Shown: piece after piece, positions 23,760 to 30,958 of the stretch
Layout: every line of letters begins with the position of its first letter
Position numbering within the stretch: position 1 is the stretch's first letter
Origin: a virus
Virus record (IMG/VR): IMGVR_UViG_3300027908_000043
Span: 1-31,905 of that record
Reading direction: 5' to 3' (one strand)
DNA: 31,905 nt
Program-made: the position numbers and the translations under genes
Notes under the pieces: generated by a model
Database searches by the model: none
What the model was told of the DNA's origin: nothing
Seen by the model: the letters and a program-made list of their open reading frames with translations, nothing else

Positions 23760-24095
23760 ATCACAGAATGTTTACAGCCCTAATTTTACTTGCGAGCCGG
23801 TTCTGTAGCTCTCAAACGCCCCTTTTAGCCCGCCGGGACCCCCTCCTGGGACCCCTATTTCGGCTCACCAGTATATAAACCCCCCTTTCGGATCCATTTT
23901 AGGCGATCTCGCCGGGGCGGTTCTGCTCGGATCGGGCAATAAGCCGAAGAACTCGGGCCGTCGAGGCCCTCGTTCTTCATTCACGAGGCGGGGGTGTAGT
24001 TTGGGATCGGGGCGAGCGCGGGGATGGGAACCCCCCTTCGGGGGCCTCCCCCCAAGAGGTATGCATAGGGGGGTCTTTTCTGTTCTGCAGAAAAG
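23760..24095 (+). ncRNA. Hairpin-rich noncoding block, possible small RNA with plus-strand terminator
   Basis: No convincing gene is present. A TATATA box lies at 23872-23877. A 33-base hairpin at 23946-23978 has GAAGAAC/GTTCTTC outer and GGGCC/GGCCC inner stems around a TC/TC internal loop. A C-run/G-run pair follows: CCCC-TTCG-GGGG near 24033-24044, then CCCCCC/GGGGGG (24048-24053 with 24068-24073), directly followed by TCTTTTCT, as in an intrinsic terminator on the plus strand. A further stem CTTTTCTG/CAGAAAAG occupies 24075-24095. Together they would fit a transcript of roughly 200 bases starting near 23885. I see no match to a known RNA family; this is inference from structure only. Confidence 0.3.
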
Positions 24096-24551
24096 GAGGG
24101 TGACCGCCTTAGGTCACACAACTATGATGCAACGATCATACGTATTCGTTGATGATCACGATTAAGTCTTTGAACGCGCTGCAGATTTAGTTTTTAAATC
24201 CGCTGTGCGCACTAACACATTGATATTGTTAGGTTGTATTCCCGCACGGTGCGGGATTATCGTGCGTGTTGCAATGCACGCATAGCTCAGGCGGATAACA
24301 CGGTTGTGGTCAGGTTGCATGCGGTTGTGAGCTGCTCTCGGACACACTTGAATAAACCGATGCGGCCGAGCTGGTCAAGCCATGCGCCATGTCGAACATG
24401 CTCGAGATTTCGGATTGCCCGTAATTATAGTATTGCCGGGCGTATCATACTGTGTTGCAACGATGTGACGTAACTAGAAAACATCAACGAAATCAATAGG
24501 TTAGGTGTGATGTCAATTGGGCGCTAAGGCCATGTGCGCTTTCCTGCTATC
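24096..24551. other. AT-richer noncoding block with many dyads
   Basis: No supported gene. It is less G+C-rich than its surroundings. Dyads include GTGACC/GGTCAC (24100-24117), nested CAACGA/TCGTTG and GATCAT/ATGATC (24130-24157), GATTTA/TAAATC (24184-24200), TCCCGCA/TGCGGGA with a 3-base loop (24240-24256), and TGCGTG/CACGCA (24263-24282). GCAACGAT occurs twice. A minus-strand TATAAT lies at 24424-24429 but without a good -35. It is a candidate for origin, partition or regulatory sequence; nothing here decides between these. Confidence 0.4.
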
Positions 24552-25304
24552 CTAAGCCAGTCCTCGATCACGGGCTTGTTTGGTTCTCATGAGGAGTTTT
24601 GCGGCGTTGAGCCTGCGTTGAGGATCATCGCTATCTAATGCAGCGAGTATGATGACTTGGGCGTTGTCCAGGGCTTGTTGCAGGGTTTCTGTGCTGTTGG
24701 CTCGCCAGATGGGCGTGAGATCGATGAGCTGTCTGGCTTCAGCGACGGGCTGATGCGTATTGAGCGTATCGCCTTCTTTGGCGTTGGCGTCCTGGTAGGC
24801 GAGCTGGTGCAGCCTGAGTTCGATCAATCGCCTGCGCATGGCCTCATGCAGGCGACGGCTCTGGTAGACCCGCTGTGCTTTGCCTCGCCATGACTTTGGC
24901 GCGGGCTTGAACAGCAATGGCTCTTTGGTTTCGACCTTGGCGATCAGGGCGTCGAGAGCCCTGTCCTTGGCCTTCCTACGCGCGTCTCGACCGAAGCCGT
25001 ATTTGCTCGCGTGCTTGATGTTCATCGCATCGCAGCATTTGGCGCAGAGCGGCGCGTCGTCGATCAGGTAGAGCGTGCGCGCGAGCTTGGCGCATTTCGG
25101 GCAGAGGAAGAACGAATAGCCGCCGCCGTACTTGAGATGCGTGTGGGCCGTGCCGATGAGCTTCGATGTCCCATTCGGGAATGGGATGATCGCCTCGCGC
25201 CTCGAGGGATCGATCACGCCCGTGGCGCGGAGGCGCGACACGCGCACGCTCTTAAACTCATCGAAGAAGCGTCGCGTGTCTGCGTCCGACCGGCGTTTGC
25301 CCAT
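24552..25304 (-). CDS. Zinc-finger protein of unknown function
   Basis: The protein has 250 residues from the ATG at 25304. A treble-clef-like pair of CxxC motifs (FFLCPKCAKLARTLYLID, then PLCAKCCDAMN) lies at about residues 65-95, preceded by a beta-rich HTHLKYGGGYS segment. The rest is helical and very basic (GRDARRKAKDRALDALIAKV, YQSRRLHEAMRRRLIELRLH). The C-terminus has DDPQRRLNAAKLLMRTKQAR. This resembles a zinc-ribbon protein common in Rhizobiales genomes and phages, usually near mobile genes. It likely binds DNA or RNA. It is transcribed away from the rightward regulatory operon, leaving a 111-base divergent control region. Confidence 0.65.
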   Translation of the reverse strand: MGKRRSDADTRRFFDEFKSVRVSRLRATGVIDPSRREAIIPFPNGTSKLIGTAHTHLKYGGGYSFFLCPKCAKLARTLYLIDDAPLCAKCCDAMNIKHASKYGFGRDARRKAKDRALDALIAKVETKEPLLFKPAPKSWRGKAQRVYQSRRLHEAMRRRLIELRLHQLAYQDANAKEGDTLNTHQPVAEARQLIDLTPIWRANSTETLQQALDNAQVIILAALDSDDPQRRLNAAKLLMRTKQARDRGLA

Positions 25305-25355
25305 GCGCGAAATGATAGCGCGAGCGCGCGATCCCGTGAAGAAGAAATGTGGCCT

Positions 25356-25379
25356 GTTAGAGGTTGTCTTGGGTCTAAC
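25356..25379. promoter_or_regulatory. Operator-like inverted GTTAGA/TCTAAC pair in divergent promoter region
   Basis: GTTAGA (25356-25361) faces TCTAAC (25374-25379) with 12 bases between. The half-site equals the consensus of the dyads at 23244-23302. It lies 37-60 bases upstream of the rightward operon start and about 50 bases upstream of the leftward zinc-finger gene, where a repressor would control both. Confidence 0.5.
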
Positions 25380-25415
25380 CTTGCCCTAAGCCTGTCGAAT
25401 TGGGAGGCATGAAGC

Positions 25416-25739
25416 ATGACCAAAGGCTTCACGTACAAGAGCTACAACTTCGTCGACAAAGACCCGATGATCGATGAGATCCGCACCGTCTGGGAGCAGA
25501 GCGGCGCGACCTACAAATGGGTGCATGACAACTCGAACGTCGCCACCGCGACGCTCTCCAATTGGTTCGACGGCAAGACCAGACGACCGCAAGCCGCAAC
25601 CATGAACGCGGTTCTCCGCGCCCTCGGCTACAAGCTCGGCGTGGTCGAGCATGAGAAGGTCATCGTGCCCAATGAGGGCCGCAGACCCAACGCCATGCGC
25701 CACGTCGTCGCCATGGCCAAATACAAACGGGGGCGATGA
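25416..25739 (+). CDS. XRE-like DNA-binding regulator
   Basis: The protein has 107 residues; GGGAGG lies eight bases before the ATG at 25416. The central helix-turn-helix is seen in EIRTVWEQSGATYKWVHDNS, then ATATLSNWFDGKTRRPQAAT and MNAVLRALGYKLGV, the pattern of small phage XRE regulators. The C-terminus is basic. It is the first gene of a rightward operon behind operator-like half-sites, so it may be a Cro-like or early regulator. Confidence 0.75.
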   Translation: MTKGFTYKSYNFVDKDPMIDEIRTVWEQSGATYKWVHDNSNVATATLSNWFDGKTRRPQAATMNAVLRALGYKLGVVEHEKVIVPNEGRRPNAMRHVVAMAKYKRGR

Positions 25740-26134
25740 TGACGGTCAAATTCAAAATCGGCTTCCAGATCGACGCCGAGACGCTGTTCGGCCTCATCAG
25801 CAAATTCCTGCCCTTGGAGAACCTGCACGTCGAGGAAGTGGTCGAGCGCCACGCGCCCGCGCCCAAGCTCGCCCAGCAACCGAAGCTCGCGCCCAAGCCC
25901 AAACGCGCTCCACGGCGCAGCGGCTATGCGATCAACCTGGAGGCGGGCGTCAACGCCGTCATCATGAGCGTGCTGGCCGACGGCGAGCCGCATCGCTTCG
26001 GCGAACTCCAGCACGCAATCCGCGCGGCTGGGTTCGCCAGGACCGGCCTCGGCTCAAGGATCAAGCGATTGCAGGAGCATAGCATTGTCGTCCGCCACTC
26101 GCCGGGCTTCTATGTGAAGGGCGAGACGCTGTGA
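25736..26134 (+). CDS. Winged-helix-like protein
   Basis: The protein has 132 residues; ATG at 25736 or 25739, overlapping the previous stop. The N-terminal part (FKIGFQIDAETLFGLISKFL) is followed by a Pro/Ala/Lys linker (APKLAQQPKLAPKPKRAPRR). A winged-helix-type C-terminal part follows: INLEAGVNAVIMSVLADGEP, then HRFGELQHAIRAAGFARTGL, RIKRLQEHSIVVRHSPGFYV. This domain order (disordered link, then MarR/replication-type winged helix) suggests DNA binding. No named family. Confidence 0.6.
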   Translation: MMTVKFKIGFQIDAETLFGLISKFLPLENLHVEEVVERHAPAPKLAQQPKLAPKPKRAPRRSGYAINLEAGVNAVIMSVLADGEPHRFGELQHAIRAAGFARTGLGSRIKRLQEHSIVVRHSPGFYVKGETL

Positions 26135-26331
26135 CCCGCGCCCTCGTCGTCACCGGGCCGTTCGAGGATTGGGAGCTTGAACTGTTCGCCAAGCTCCTGC
26201 GCGACATCGAACGCTCCAAGCCGGATCGCGCCTACACTTTGGTGGTCGATGACGCCGAGGGCGAAGGGATCGACGAGGCGCTGAAGCTCGTCGAGCGCAT
26301 TTTCCCCAAGCGGAAGGGAGTGGCTCAATGA
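26131..26331 (+). CDS. Small acidic protein, unknown
   Basis: The protein has 66 residues, starting with GTG at 26131 in a GTGA overlap with the previous stop. The pattern is strand-helix-strand-helix: RALVVTGPFEDWELELFAKL, DRAYTLVVDDAEGEGIDEAL. It ends in ATGA overlap with the XRE gene. Unknown; perhaps a partner of the regulators around it. Confidence 0.55.
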   Translation: MTRALVVTGPFEDWELELFAKLLRDIERSKPDRAYTLVVDDAEGEGIDEALKLVERIFPKRKGVAQ

Positions 26332-26837
26332 ACGATAAACGAGAACGCAACGCAGCCTTCGCCGCTCGCCTCAAGCAACTCATGGAGCAACGGGAGCTAA
26401 CCCAGTCCGCGCTGGCGTCGAAGATCTGGGGCCGCATGCTCAATTCCGAAGGGATCGAGATTGCGCGTGGCCGCGACCGCATCTCGGCGTGGGCCAGCGG
26501 CGCGCTGCGCCCCAACGCGGAGCAGATGGAGAAGCTCGCCCAGATCCTCGGCGTGACCGCCAGCGATCTTGATCCTATCAGCGAGCCGCTGATCCTTGAT
26601 CCTGGCGCCACGATGCAGATCGACACAGTCTACGCGTTCATGACCATCGACGAGAAGGGACGCAACGGCGTCATCGCCGAGATCCTGCCCGACCTGGGCA
26701 CGACGCCTTTCGTCGCCAGCTCGCTCAAGGCCGTCGAGTTGATGAAGCCGATTGCTCAACGCCTCGCCAAGCGCACCGGCAAGACCGTCGGCCTGTTCCG
26801 CTTCACGCGCGACGCCCAACTGTGGCAGACGGACTGA
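26328..26837 (+). CDS. XRE-family repressor-like protein
   Basis: The protein has 169 residues from the ATG at 26328; GGGAG precedes by nine bases. An N-terminal HTH spans residues about 10-85: RLKQLMEQRELTQSALASKI, then GRDRISAWASGALRPNAEQM and EKLAQILGVTASDLDP. The C-terminal part (LDPGATMQIDTVYAFMTIDE, LKAVELMKPIAQRLAKRTGK) is not a LexA/CI-type peptidase: no Ser-Lys cleavage motif is seen, so it would not be cleaved by RecA in the lambda manner. It is a good candidate for the protein binding the GTTAGA operator sites. Confidence 0.75.
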   Translation: MNDKRERNAAFAARLKQLMEQRELTQSALASKIWGRMLNSEGIEIARGRDRISAWASGALRPNAEQMEKLAQILGVTASDLDPISEPLILDPGATMQIDTVYAFMTIDEKGRNGVIAEILPDLGTTPFVASSLKAVELMKPIAQRLAKRTGKTVGLFRFTRDAQLWQTD

Positions 26838-27040
26838 TGAACGTGAGCGACCTCGCCTACCTCGTCCAGACGGTTGCGCTCATCTTCGCCATGCTGATCC
26901 TGGCCTATGGCTTCTATTCGCTCAAGCGGGAGCTGCGCACGTTGCGCGTCATCCTCCTGGCGCAAAAAGACATCGAGCAGCGGCTCAAGGTCCTCGAACA
27001 GGAGCGCGATGAGCGACACGTACATCCTCAAGGGCCATGA
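26837..27040 (+). CDS. Small single-pass membrane protein
   Basis: The protein has 67 residues from the ATG at 26837 (TGATG with the previous stop). A transmembrane helix lies at residues about 5-27 (YLVQTVALIFAMLILAYGFY). A basic coiled coil follows (LKRELRTLRVILLAQKDIEQ). It overlaps the next gene by 32 bases. It may be a superinfection-exclusion or signalling protein, by analogy to small membrane proteins in phage regulatory operons; this is a guess. Confidence 0.6.
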   Translation: MNVSDLAYLVQTVALIFAMLILAYGFYSLKRELRTLRVILLAQKDIEQRLKVLEQERDERHVHPQGP

Positions 27041-27341
27041 GCCGGTCAAATGCGACGACCTGATGTGGTGGGCGTGGTGGTTCGAGACGGCCGACCGGCA
27101 AGTGCGCGACACAGCGTGCGACGATGTACGCGTGTCGACCATTTTTTTAGCGGTTGACCACGGATTTGGAGGGCGAAAAGAGCTGTTCGAGACGATGGTG
27201 TTCGTCAATGGATCTAGCGTCGACTGCGAGCGTTACTCCACCTGGGACGAGGCCGAGGAAGGCCACGAACGCTGGGTCATGAAGGTGTTCAAGGCGACGC
27301 CCATATTGGCCCTGCCAACCACAGGAGACGCGCATGAGTGA
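27009..27341 (+). CDS. Conserved phage protein
   Basis: The protein has 110 residues from the ATG at 27009. It contains LMWWAWWFETADRQV, then VSTIFLAVDHGFGGRKELFE, TMVFVNGSSVDCERYSTWDE and AEEGHERWVMKVF. This sequence of blocks is a family I recognise from many tailed phages, without a known function. It sits in the regulatory operon and may be an early protein. Confidence 0.7.
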   Translation: MSDTYILKGHEPVKCDDLMWWAWWFETADRQVRDTACDDVRVSTIFLAVDHGFGGRKELFETMVFVNGSSVDCERYSTWDEAEEGHERWVMKVFKATPILALPTTGDAHE

Positions 27342-27591
27342 GATCACCGATCAACTGCTGCAAAACACAGTCGACACGATCATCGACCTCGACGAGCCGG
27401 AACAGATCATTCCCACGCTCAGGAAGGCGGCCGAACGCCGCAGGGGCGAACGCTGGCGGCGGCTGGCTCTCGTCCTCGCCGAGGCCGAAGTCCACCTCGA
27501 CCAGCTCGCCAACGCCAAGCCCGCAGGGCCCGACTTCAGGCTGCCGTCCGACGAGGCTGTTAACACTGACGCGGAGGCCAAATCGGCGTAA
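27334..27591 (+). CDS. Small protein, unknown
   Basis: The protein has 85 residues. AGGAG stands seven bases before the ATG at 27334, which lies inside the previous gene. It is acidic at the start (ITDQLLQNTVDTIIDLDEPE), then helical and basic (RRRGERWRRLALVLAEAEVH). It is the last gene before a strong terminator. Confidence 0.6.
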   Translation: MSEITDQLLQNTVDTIIDLDEPEQIIPTLRKAAERRRGERWRRLALVLAEAEVHLDQLANAKPAGPDFRLPSDEAVNTDAEAKSA

Positions 27592-27616
27592 GAGTTGCGG
27601 GTCGCGAGGTGACCTT

Positions 27617-27655
27617 GGCCGGTTGGCGTTTCTCGCGCCACCGGCCTTTTCTTTT
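27617..27655 (+). terminator. Intrinsic terminator closing the regulatory operon
   Basis: GGCCGGT-T-GGCG pairs with CGCC-ACCGGCC (11 base pairs with one bulged T; loop TTTCTCG), followed by TTTTCTTTT. It is about 26 bases after the 27591 stop. Its T-tract runs into GGAG, the ribosome binding site of the gene starting at 27668. Confidence 0.85.
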
Positions 27656-27667
27656 GGAGCCGATCCC

Positions 27668-28282
27668 ATGCCCAACGCACCGAAGCCGCAGCCGAAGCCG
27701 AACCCCGCCCCACAGCCGAGGCCTGGGCCCACGCCGCCGAAGCCGCAGCATGACGACAAGCACGAACACGACCACGACCACGAATACGACCGCGACCACG
27801 ACAAGCCGCCGTCCACGCGCGAACACGACGACGCCGTCAAGAACCCGGCGCCGATGGCGATGCCGGTCGCGGGCGTCGCGCCGCCTGAGCCAGGATTGAC
27901 GCTCGGCGCGCGTCCACACGACAAGCGCGACCCGCAGTCGGCGAAGTTCGAGGCGCACGCCGCGCCGCCATTCTGGAACGCGCCCAGGGAAGAGGCCAAG
28001 GCGCGCGAGGAGTGGAGCCCCGATCCCGCGCTCGACGCGCGCGAGCAGAAGCCCCCGCCCGGCTATTACGCCGACGGCATGTCGGCCCCCGACGAACAGC
28101 GCGCCCGCGCCGCATGGGTCGAGCAGCACGGCCTCAAGGAATACGACGAGGCGACCGATCAGCGCCCCGACGAGGACAAGCCGGTGTTCGACGAGCATGC
28201 GCTCGCGGGCGGCGGCGCATTCGTGACGGCAGGCAAGCAGCGGCAGGTCCCAGGCGTCGTCCCGCCCACCAAGAGGGAGTGA
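27668..28282 (+). CDS. Pro-rich protein with His/Asp-rich tract
   Basis: The protein has 204 residues from the ATG at 27668, GGAG eight bases upstream. Residues 5-26 are Pro/Lys repeats (PKPQPKPNPAPQPRPGPTPP). Residues 28-46 form an alternating His/Asp/Glu/Lys tract (DDKHEHDHDHEYDRDHDK), which could bind divalent metals. The rest is Pro- and charge-rich without recognisable fold, including HAAPPFWNAPREEAKAREEW and GYYADGMSAPDEQRARAAWV. No domain is recognised. It starts the plus-strand module after the terminator. Confidence 0.65.
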   Translation: MPNAPKPQPKPNPAPQPRPGPTPPKPQHDDKHEHDHDHEYDRDHDKPPSTREHDDAVKNPAPMAMPVAGVAPPEPGLTLGARPHDKRDPQSAKFEAHAAPPFWNAPREEAKAREEWSPDPALDAREQKPPPGYYADGMSAPDEQRARAAWVEQHGLKEYDEATDQRPDEDKPVFDEHALAGGGAFVTAGKQRQVPGVVPPTKRE

Positions 28283-28286
28283 GCCC

Positions 28287-28844
28287 ATGACCTTCCAGAT
28301 CGCCGACTTCGCCCAGGCGGTGAAGCTCAATGCGATGATCCACCACGCCTACCCGAACGTGGCGACCGAACTCGCCGCCATCGCCACCGCGCTCGGCTCC
28401 GACAACACCACCCACGACACGACGCTGCAAACCGCGCCCGCAGGCTTGCAGCCGGGCAACCCGGCCAATTCGCGCTTCACCAACGACATCCTCTTGGTGG
28501 TCAACTCAGGCAAGGGCGGCAATCTCACCAACGCGGCGATGGCGGCGGCGATCACCGCCGGGATCGCCGTCGACGTGCCGCCGGTCAACACCACCGCGCC
28601 CGTCGTGAGCGGCACTGGAACTGTCGGCTCCAACCTCGCCACGACCAACGGCGTGTGGACGAACAGTCCGACCGAATACACCTACCAGTGGCTGCGCGGG
28701 GGCGCGCAGATCGCGGGCGCAACGGGTCAGGTCTACGCCCTGGTCGGGGCCGACAGCGGCAATTCGGTGAGCTGTCAGGTGACGGCCTCGAACGCAGCCG
28801 GGTCGTCGACCGGCGTGACTTCGAACGCAATCGCAGTGGCGTGA
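28287..28844 (+). CDS. Ig-like-domain protein, possible head or tail decoration
   Basis: The protein has 185 residues from the ATG at 28287 with GGGAG upstream. The N-terminal half is helical and Ala-rich (VKLNAMIHHAYPNVATELAA, LQTAPAGLQPGNPANSRFTN). The C-terminal half, after PPVNTTAPVVSGTGTVGSNL, is an Ig-like fold with GVWTNSPTEYTYQWLRGGAQ, YALVGADSGNSVSCQVTASN and AAGSSTGVTSNAIAV, a domain found on many phage virion surfaces. The stop codon is immediately followed by the tRNA gene. Confidence 0.75.
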   Translation: MTFQIADFAQAVKLNAMIHHAYPNVATELAAIATALGSDNTTHDTTLQTAPAGLQPGNPANSRFTNDILLVVNSGKGGNLTNAAMAAAITAGIAVDVPPVNTTAPVVSGTGTVGSNLATTNGVWTNSPTEYTYQWLRGGAQIAGATGQVYALVGADSGNSVSCQVTASNAAGSSTGVTSNAIAVA

Positions 28845-28921
<77 letters not shown>

Positions 28922-28934
28922 AACGGAGGCGATA

Positions 28935-29864
28935 ATGGCGGTGACCGATCTGACCGACAGCCTGCCCTGGTGGGCTCGCCAGGGCGGCCCAGGGCCCACA
29001 GGAGGGCCTGGAGCGGCTCCGATGGGCTCTGGAGGGGTCGGAGGCCAGCCGCCGCCCGGCATGAACCAGCAGGCGTGGCTGCAGTACCTGATGCAGATGT
29101 TCAGCCCTGGCGCGGCGCAGGCTGGCGAGGCCCCGCCCAGCGCCAGCAATGGCGGGCCGAGCCCCGACGACATCGCGGCGCTCAAGGCCGCCCAGGCGAA
29201 CCCCACGGCGCCGATCCCCAACAACGACATCGTTCCCCCCGTCGGGCCGCCACCTACGCCCGCCTTAAGGCCAGCAGGCATATCCCAGCCCGCAGGCGTG
29301 TCCGCGAGCGGCTTGCCGCTCCAGCCAGGATCGCTGGCGCCGGGCGCGCTCGCCCAGTTCGGCCGGGGCGCAGGCGGCCCCATCGGCTCAGGCGGCAACG
29401 TCCCTTGGCCTTCAGGGGGCGGCAGCATGAGCCCGACAGCGCCCCCGCCTGCCGGGCAAACCGCGCCCGGCAGCGTCGCAGGCCCGCTGGCGACCGGCGG
29501 CGCGACCGCGAGCGGCGCGAGCGCCAATCCGCGCTTCATCGGCATCGACCAGCCCAACGCCAGCCCGCAGAACAGTCTGCGCGCCGGGCCGCAGGCGACC
29601 GCGCTCAATCTCGCTGGCCTGTTCGGCGGCGGCCAGGGAGGAGCCGTCGCTCCAGCCCGCGCCGCCGGGCCGCTGGCCAAGCGCGCCGCGCCGTCGGGCG
29701 ACGACTGGGACATCGACGCGGACGGCAATGTCGTTCCACGCTACGGGCCGCCCGGCCAGAGCCGCCTCGCCAGCGCGCCCACGCCGCCGATCATGCCTGA
29801 CGACATCAAGCGGCAGCGCGCCATGCAGCTCGCCGCAGCCAGCCTCAAGCAGCGTTACGGGTGA
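28935..29864 (+). CDS. Pro/Gly-rich protein, probably virion-associated
   Basis: The protein has 309 residues from the ATG at 28935; GGAGG is five bases upstream, starting three bases after the tRNA end. It is low in complexity, full of GP, PPP and GG (GGPGPTGGPGAAPMGSGGVG). A helical part reads GMNQQAWLQYLMQMFSPGAA. The C-terminal part has DDWDIDADGNVVPRYGPPGQ and KRQRAMQLAAASLKQRYG, and looks more ordered. Function unknown; composition resembles minor structural or fibre-like proteins. Confidence 0.65.
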   Translation: MAVTDLTDSLPWWARQGGPGPTGGPGAAPMGSGGVGGQPPPGMNQQAWLQYLMQMFSPGAAQAGEAPPSASNGGPSPDDIAALKAAQANPTAPIPNNDIVPPVGPPPTPALRPAGISQPAGVSASGLPLQPGSLAPGALAQFGRGAGGPIGSGGNVPWPSGGGSMSPTAPPPAGQTAPGSVAGPLATGGATASGASANPRFIGIDQPNASPQNSLRAGPQATALNLAGLFGGGQGGAVAPARAAGPLAKRAAPSGDDWDIDADGNVVPRYGPPGQSRLASAPTPPIMPDDIKRQRAMQLAAASLKQRYG

Positions 29865-29868
29865 ACCG

Positions 29869-30069
29869 ATGCCGAAGATCCTCGACCGCGTCGTGCGCCA
29901 GCTCGCCGCCAAGGGCGTCGACAACCCCTACGCCGTCGGCGTCTCGGCGATGCAGCGGGCGGGCAACTTGAAAAAGGGGACCGTGCAAGCGACGCGGCAA
30001 GGGATCAAGCGCGGGAACATGACGCCCGCCCAGCGCGAGAAGGCGCGCGACGCCAGGGCCAAGCGTTAG
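29869..30069 (+). CDS. Small basic conserved phage protein
   Basis: The protein has 66 residues, from the ATG at 29869. It contains KGVDNPYAVGVSAMQRAGN, then LKKGTVQATRQGIKRGNM, and TPAQREKARDARAKR. This pattern (NPYA-xx-..GNLKKGT..GxxRGxMTPAQR) recurs in small proteins of many tailed phages, including marine ones; no function is known to me. Its stop codon overlaps the stop of the convergent gene. Confidence 0.7.
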   Translation: MPKILDRVVRQLAAKGVDNPYAVGVSAMQRAGNLKKGTVQATRQGIKRGNMTPAQREKARDARAKR

Positions 30070-30344
30070 GCCTGCTCCTTCGCCCTCCTCGTCACCGCCT
30101 TGAAAAGGCAATGCGTCAAAAAATCGACGACCGAACGCATCAGCTCAAGCTCCTTCGCGGCCTTCTTCTCCGACAGCGTGCCCTTGGCCACCCACTTCGG
30201 ATAGCAGCGTTGCCGGAACGCCAGTTCGCGGCGGCAGCAGCCCAGGAGGTCGTTGAGGTCGACCTCATGCCACTGCATCGCCGGATCGCTGATCCTCACG
30301 ATGGGCGTGCGGTGGTCGTCCTGCTTCGGCCATTCCTTGACCAT
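30066..30344 (-). CDS. Small conserved phage protein
   Basis: The protein has 92 residues from the ATG at 30344, overlapping the upstream gene by 80 bases in another frame. The pattern DLNDLLGCCRRELAFRQRCY, PKWVAKGTLSEKKAAKELEL, MRSVVDFLTHCLF is a compact helical unit seen in several phages (R-x-Y-P-x-x-V-x-x-G-x-L). No role known. Ends tail to tail with the plus-strand operon. Confidence 0.65.
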   Translation of the reverse strand: MVKEWPKQDDHRTPIVRISDPAMQWHEVDLNDLLGCCRRELAFRQRCYPKWVAKGTLSEKKAAKELELMRSVVDFLTHCLFKAVTRRAKEQA

Positions 30345-30564
30345 GCGGCTGCGTCCTCAAAAAGTGGTTGAAGGTCTGGATCATCGCCATCGTGCAGAAA
30401 CGCAGTTGCTGCAGGCGCCCGGCGACCGCCATCAGATCGCCCCGCTCGGTGGCGTCGAACAACTTCAGCGCATAATCGTCGGCCAGGAACGACATGCGTC
30501 CGACCTCCTCGAACGCCTCGCGGCGCATAAGCTCGATCACTGACGGGTCGGGAGCGTCAGGCAT
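30265..30564 (-). CDS. Small helical protein, unknown
   Basis: The protein has 99 residues from the ATG at 30564, sharing one base with the HNH stop (TGATG). It contains IELMRREAFEEVGRMSFLAD, LKLFDATERGDLMAVAGRLQ and FCTMAMIQTFNHFLRTQPHG. The C-terminal 25 residues overlap the next gene's frame, so the end may be less conserved. Unknown function. Confidence 0.6.
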   Translation of the reverse strand: MPDAPDPSVIELMRREAFEEVGRMSFLADDYALKLFDATERGDLMAVAGRLQQLRFCTMAMIQTFNHFLRTQPHGQGMAEAGRPPHAHREDQRSGDAVA

Positions 30565-30905
30565 CAGGCAAGCCTCCGTCCTGCATTGAGCAAAATCGCC
30601 TCCGCACCACGAGGATGCTTCAGGACCCGCCTTGCAATCACTCCAGCTCGCCAAAGGCTTTTCCCCCTCGCCTTATGCACCTTATGGGTCAGCTCATGAC
30701 AACTACGGCAAACCGGAAGTAAATCCGTCAGTCGCTCGCAACCCAACCTCTTATAAGTTCTATGATGTAGCTCCAGCGGGCCTTGATCAGTCCCGCAAAC
30801 AAAGCACGTCTTTGGCAATTTCGATTGCCAATACCGCGCCCTCACCTCCTGCCACGCAATCGAATTGATGTAGCCTCTATATCCGGCCCTGCTCACCGTT
30901 CGCAC
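30564..30905 (-). CDS. HNH endonuclease
   Basis: The protein has 113 residues if started at GTG 30905, chosen because GGAGG (30913-30917) stands seven bases upstream; an ATG at 31007 would put a palindrome and unusual A+T-rich codons inside the gene. The first zinc-type pair CFVC is followed by LELHHRTYKRLGCERLTDLL and VCRSCHELTHKVHK, the HNH beta-beta-alpha-metal motif with its catalytic HH and flanking CxxC pairs. HNH proteins of this kind are often packaging-associated nickases or free-standing homing nucleases. The YRGYINSIAWQEVRARYW start matches the former type of small phage HNH. Confidence 0.85.
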   Translation of the reverse strand: MRTVSRAGYRGYINSIAWQEVRARYWQSKLPKTCFVCGTDQGPLELHHRTYKRLGCERLTDLLPVCRSCHELTHKVHKARGKSLWRAGVIARRVLKHPRGAEAILLNAGRRLA

Positions 30906-30942
30906 GACGCAACCTCCGCGTTTCACACCCAAATTCGCAACG

Positions 30943-30958
30943 GTATAGTGCGCTATAC
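30943..30958. promoter_or_regulatory. Palindrome upstream of HNH gene
   Basis: GTATAG-TGCG-CTATAC: six-base arms around four bases, 38 bases upstream of the chosen HNH start. On the minus strand TATACC could serve as a -10 element but has no convincing -35. It looks like an operator or processing site. Confidence 0.45.

Noticed and set aside
24280-24345. tRNA-like sequence (CATAGCTCAGGCGGATAACAC, then TTGTGGT)
   Set aside because: The D-arm looks right, but the anticodon stem does not pair and no T-arm (GGTTCGAAT-type) follows. It is at best a decayed fragment.
27338-27667. N-terminal extension of the His-rich protein upstream to 27338
   Set aside because: It would run through another gene and the terminator. 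The ATG at 27668 has a well-placed GGAG.
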